Source: Leptolyngbya sp. PLA1 (lineage in GTDB: Bacteria; Planctomycetota; Phycisphaerae; Phycisphaerales; UBA1924). From it: DNA of 64,000 nt. The notes below the pieces were generated by a model. It was not told the origin of the DNA. It searched no databases and worked only from the letters and a program-made list of their open reading frames with translations. A program made the translations under genes and the position numbers. Position 1 is the first letter of the stretch. Each line of letters begins with the position of its first letter. Positions 61,738-64,000 of the stretch are shown here, piece by piece. Location of the stretch: positions 53,833 through 117,832 of the forward strand of contig QWIH01000003.1 in the NCBI GenBank assembly GCA_021405315.1, written 5' to 3'.

Positions 61738-63489
61738 TCAGAACTGCGTCTCGCCCCCGCCACCGCCACCCATGCCCGCCCGAACCGCCTCCATCGTCTT
61801 GTCCACGGCCTTCATCGAGTCGCGGTGCATGAACAACCGAACCACCATCGCCCCGCCGTCCGTCGTCCCCGCCGCCGCGATCGGCGGTGCCCCCGCCGGG
61901 ATCGGCAGGTCCGCTTCCTCGAGCATCATCGTGTCCCGGACTGCCTCCATCACCGGCTTCACGCCCAGGTAGAACTCGAACGACCGCTTCTCGGGCAGCC
62001 CTTCCCGAGCCTTGGCAAGCAGCGGGTCCGTCTCCTGCCCCTGGCCGGACTTCGACACGTTCACCGCGGACCGCACCAGGCGGCTGTTGCGGCTCATCGT
62101 GTAGTACACGCCCTTCTCGACCGGGGCCGCCATGTTCGTGACCTGCGTTCCCCCCATGATCATGCCCATCGCAAACGCGAGCTGGCCCTGGTCCTCGTCC
62201 GCCTCATCGAACTCGAAGTTCGTCGTCCACACATCGACCTTCTGCTCCGGCATGTCCTTCAAGGGCTGGTCCGCCTCGTACGTCACCTTTACCTTCGTTC
62301 CCGCGACCGTCGCATCCGCGCCCTCCCCGGTCCGTGACGCGCGGAGGCTCGTCATGGCCGCGGCGGGGTCCGCATACCGCGCAAACCCGATCGTGTTCGA
62401 GAACAACGTCCCACCGAGAACCCCGCCCGCAGACTGCCCGATCGACACCGAGAAGCCGTCGGCCTTCAGCAGGGTGCCGAACATGCCGGACATGAACTTC
62501 GCCAGCCCGCCGCCCTCCCCGCCCTCAGCCGCCCCCTCGCCTCCCATCTGGTTGAGAATCAGCCTCATCCCCGGGGACGAGGCATCCACCGCGCCCGCGA
62601 GGTAGAACGCCTGCGAGGGCAGGCTCGCCATGAGCGAAGCCGAATCAGTGGTCTGATTCATCAGGATCGCCGCGGTCGAGTTCTCCTTGAACTGCACCCC
62701 GGCATCCACGCAGATGCCCCGCTCGTTGATGGTCAGGGCGAGCACGCCCAGTTGCCCCTGCGCCTCGATCGCCGTCTGCAGCTTGTTGTCCGGCGTCTTC
62801 TCTCCCGCCGCGTCGGCCGCTCCCGCCTCTACGCCTCCTGCTCCCGCAGCAGCGCCCCGGCGAGCAGCCGCCTTCCCCGCCGCCGCCGGATTCGCCAGCA
62901 CCAGCAGGTCCGCCGAATCCGCCAGAGGGGCCATGGCTCCCATCAGCGCGACATGGCTTGCTGCCGCTCCCTTGGTCAGCGGTGCGTTGACCACCGGAGC
63001 CTCCGTCTTGCCGAATGCTCCGAAGCCATTGCCCAGGTCGCGGGCAAAGAACTCCCCATCCGGTCCCGACAGCTTCACGGCACCCTCCCCGGGTTGCCCA
63101 CCGAACGACGACACGAACCCGGCGAAATCGGCGATGGGCAGGATCAGCACCGCCCGGTCCTCGTCGCCTTCCCCATCAGCCGTCGCGGGCACCACCATCG
63201 CGCCCGAGCCTCCCGCGTTCACCCCCTTTGCCCCGGCAAACTTCCGGAGCTGAGCCACCGTCGCGGTCCCCGCGGACTTCCACAGCGCCGGCATCTCTTC
63301 CGACATCTTCGCGATCTTCGCGTCCAGCTCGCCCAGATTCCGAACCGCCACCACCATCGCCTGGCCCGTCGGCACCACGTCCAGCACCGCCGGAGGCTCG
63401 GCGCTCGAACGCCCCGCCAGCAGCACCAGGGCCGCCGCGGCGGACACCACGACTCGGGACGAACGCCGGAGCTTGGAAGCGAGAAGCAT
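61738..63489 (-). CDS. secreted protein of unknown function (DUF3352-like)
   Basis: A 583-residue protein with a Sec signal peptide (cleavage near GRSSAE). The mature part begins AVLDVVPTGQAMVVAVRNLG, with later blocks RAVLILPIADFAGFVSSFGG, QAFYLAGAVDASSPGMRLIL and a Gly/Glu-rich loop. It resembles large secreted planctomycete proteins of the DUF3352 kind; the match is weak. An Ala/Gly-rich stretch (about 185-210) is low complexity. ATG 63489 has AAAGGA 7 nt upstream. It heads the operon that leads to scpB and TgpA. Confidence 0.65.
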   Translation of the reverse strand: MLLASKLRRSSRVVVSAAAALVLLAGRSSAEPPAVLDVVPTGQAMVVAVRNLGELDAKIAKMSEEMPALWKSAGTATVAQLRKFAGAKGVNAGGSGAMVVPATADGEGDEDRAVLILPIADFAGFVSSFGGQPGEGAVKLSGPDGEFFARDLGNGFGAFGKTEAPVVNAPLTKGAAASHVALMGAMAPLADSADLLVLANPAAAGKAAARRGAAAGAGGVEAGAADAAGEKTPDNKLQTAIEAQGQLGVLALTINERGICVDAGVQFKENSTAAILMNQTTDSASLMASLPSQAFYLAGAVDASSPGMRLILNQMGGEGAAEGGEGGGLAKFMSGMFGTLLKADGFSVSIGQSAGGVLGGTLFSNTIGFARYADPAAAMTSLRASRTGEGADATVAGTKVKVTYEADQPLKDMPEQKVDVWTTNFEFDEADEDQGQLAFAMGMIMGGTQVTNMAAPVEKGVYYTMSRNSRLVRSAVNVSKSGQGQETDPLLAKAREGLPEKRSFEFYLGVKPVMEAVRDTMMLEEADLPIPAGAPPIAAAGTTDGGAMVVRLFMHRDSMKAVDKTMEAVRAGMGGGGGGETQF

Positions 63490-63659
63490 GCAGATCCTTT
63501 CACACAGTGTGGTCGGCCCCCGAACCCTCCGCGGGCCTCGCGACCGATACATTACCGCTGAGGGTATGGTTCGGATGCCCCGCCGGTACATTCCGCGCCC
63601 ACCGCCCCTTCTAGACTCTCAAGCCCCGATCCCCTCCCCGTCAGCCCGTGGAGATGCCC

Positions 63660-64000
<341 letters not shown>

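Overview
The window looks like chromosomal DNA of a high-GC planctomycete, most likely of the class Phycisphaerae. This is inferred from gene content: several pilin-like proteins with the FTLIELLVVIAIIALLIG type leader, DUF58/TgpA-type membrane proteins, zinc-ribbon membrane proteins of a kind common in planctomycetes, and a Gram-negative style type II secretion system (T2SS). No rRNA, tRNA, IS element, phage gene or CRISPR array was seen. Genes are tightly packed, often with 1-4 nt ATGA, GTGA or TGATG overlaps. The last 50 bases are pure C, which suggests a contig end or an artefact.

Layout. 1-7009: two tandem DUF4190-like membrane proteins (-), a glycerate 2-kinase whose start lies in a 26-bp duplication, a membrane GT2 glycosyltransferase, and two related membrane proteins with GspG-like C-termini (+). 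7015-14947: a leftward five-gene operon, proC, ATP-grasp ligase, secreted amidohydrolase, GH127 glycosidase, TPR membrane protein. 14997-17666: accA, a zinc-finger-deficient DksA-like protein with a histone-H1-like tail, lspA (+). 17663-23414: hutH, sucB, sucA (-).

23561-46825: a nearly complete T2SS. The leftward operon runs gpx-like, gspF, G, H, I, J, K, L and a GspM/GspC-like fusion, followed by an 11.6-kb gene and a small lipoprotein gene. The 11.6-kb gene encodes a 3,870-residue secretin. Between its N0 domain and its outer-membrane secretin core I count about 40 consecutive secretin-N-type domains, where ordinary GspD has three. This is the outstanding feature of the window. gspE lies on the opposite strand after a doubled PTPS/QueD-like gene. 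No prepilin peptidase is present here.

46830-56383: a GT9 glycosyltransferase, serC and serA (serine synthesis) behind a strong terminator, a pilin-like protein, a parvulin-like secreted protein, a small unknown protein, rny (RNase Y), a lipoprotein and a PilZ-like protein. 56508-63489: a leftward operon of a secreted unknown protein, a B12-binding/MeaB-type GTPase fusion, scpB, DUF58 and a TgpA-type transglutaminase. 63660-end: the start of a membrane-anchored proline-rich protein that runs into the poly-C tract.

How the parts fit: the T2SS core (E, F, L, M/C) would drive a pseudopilus (G-K) and export proteins through the giant secretin. Secreted enzymes such as the GH127 protein and the amidohydrolase are possible clients, but nothing in the sequence shows this directly. 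The remaining genes are central metabolism and envelope housekeeping.
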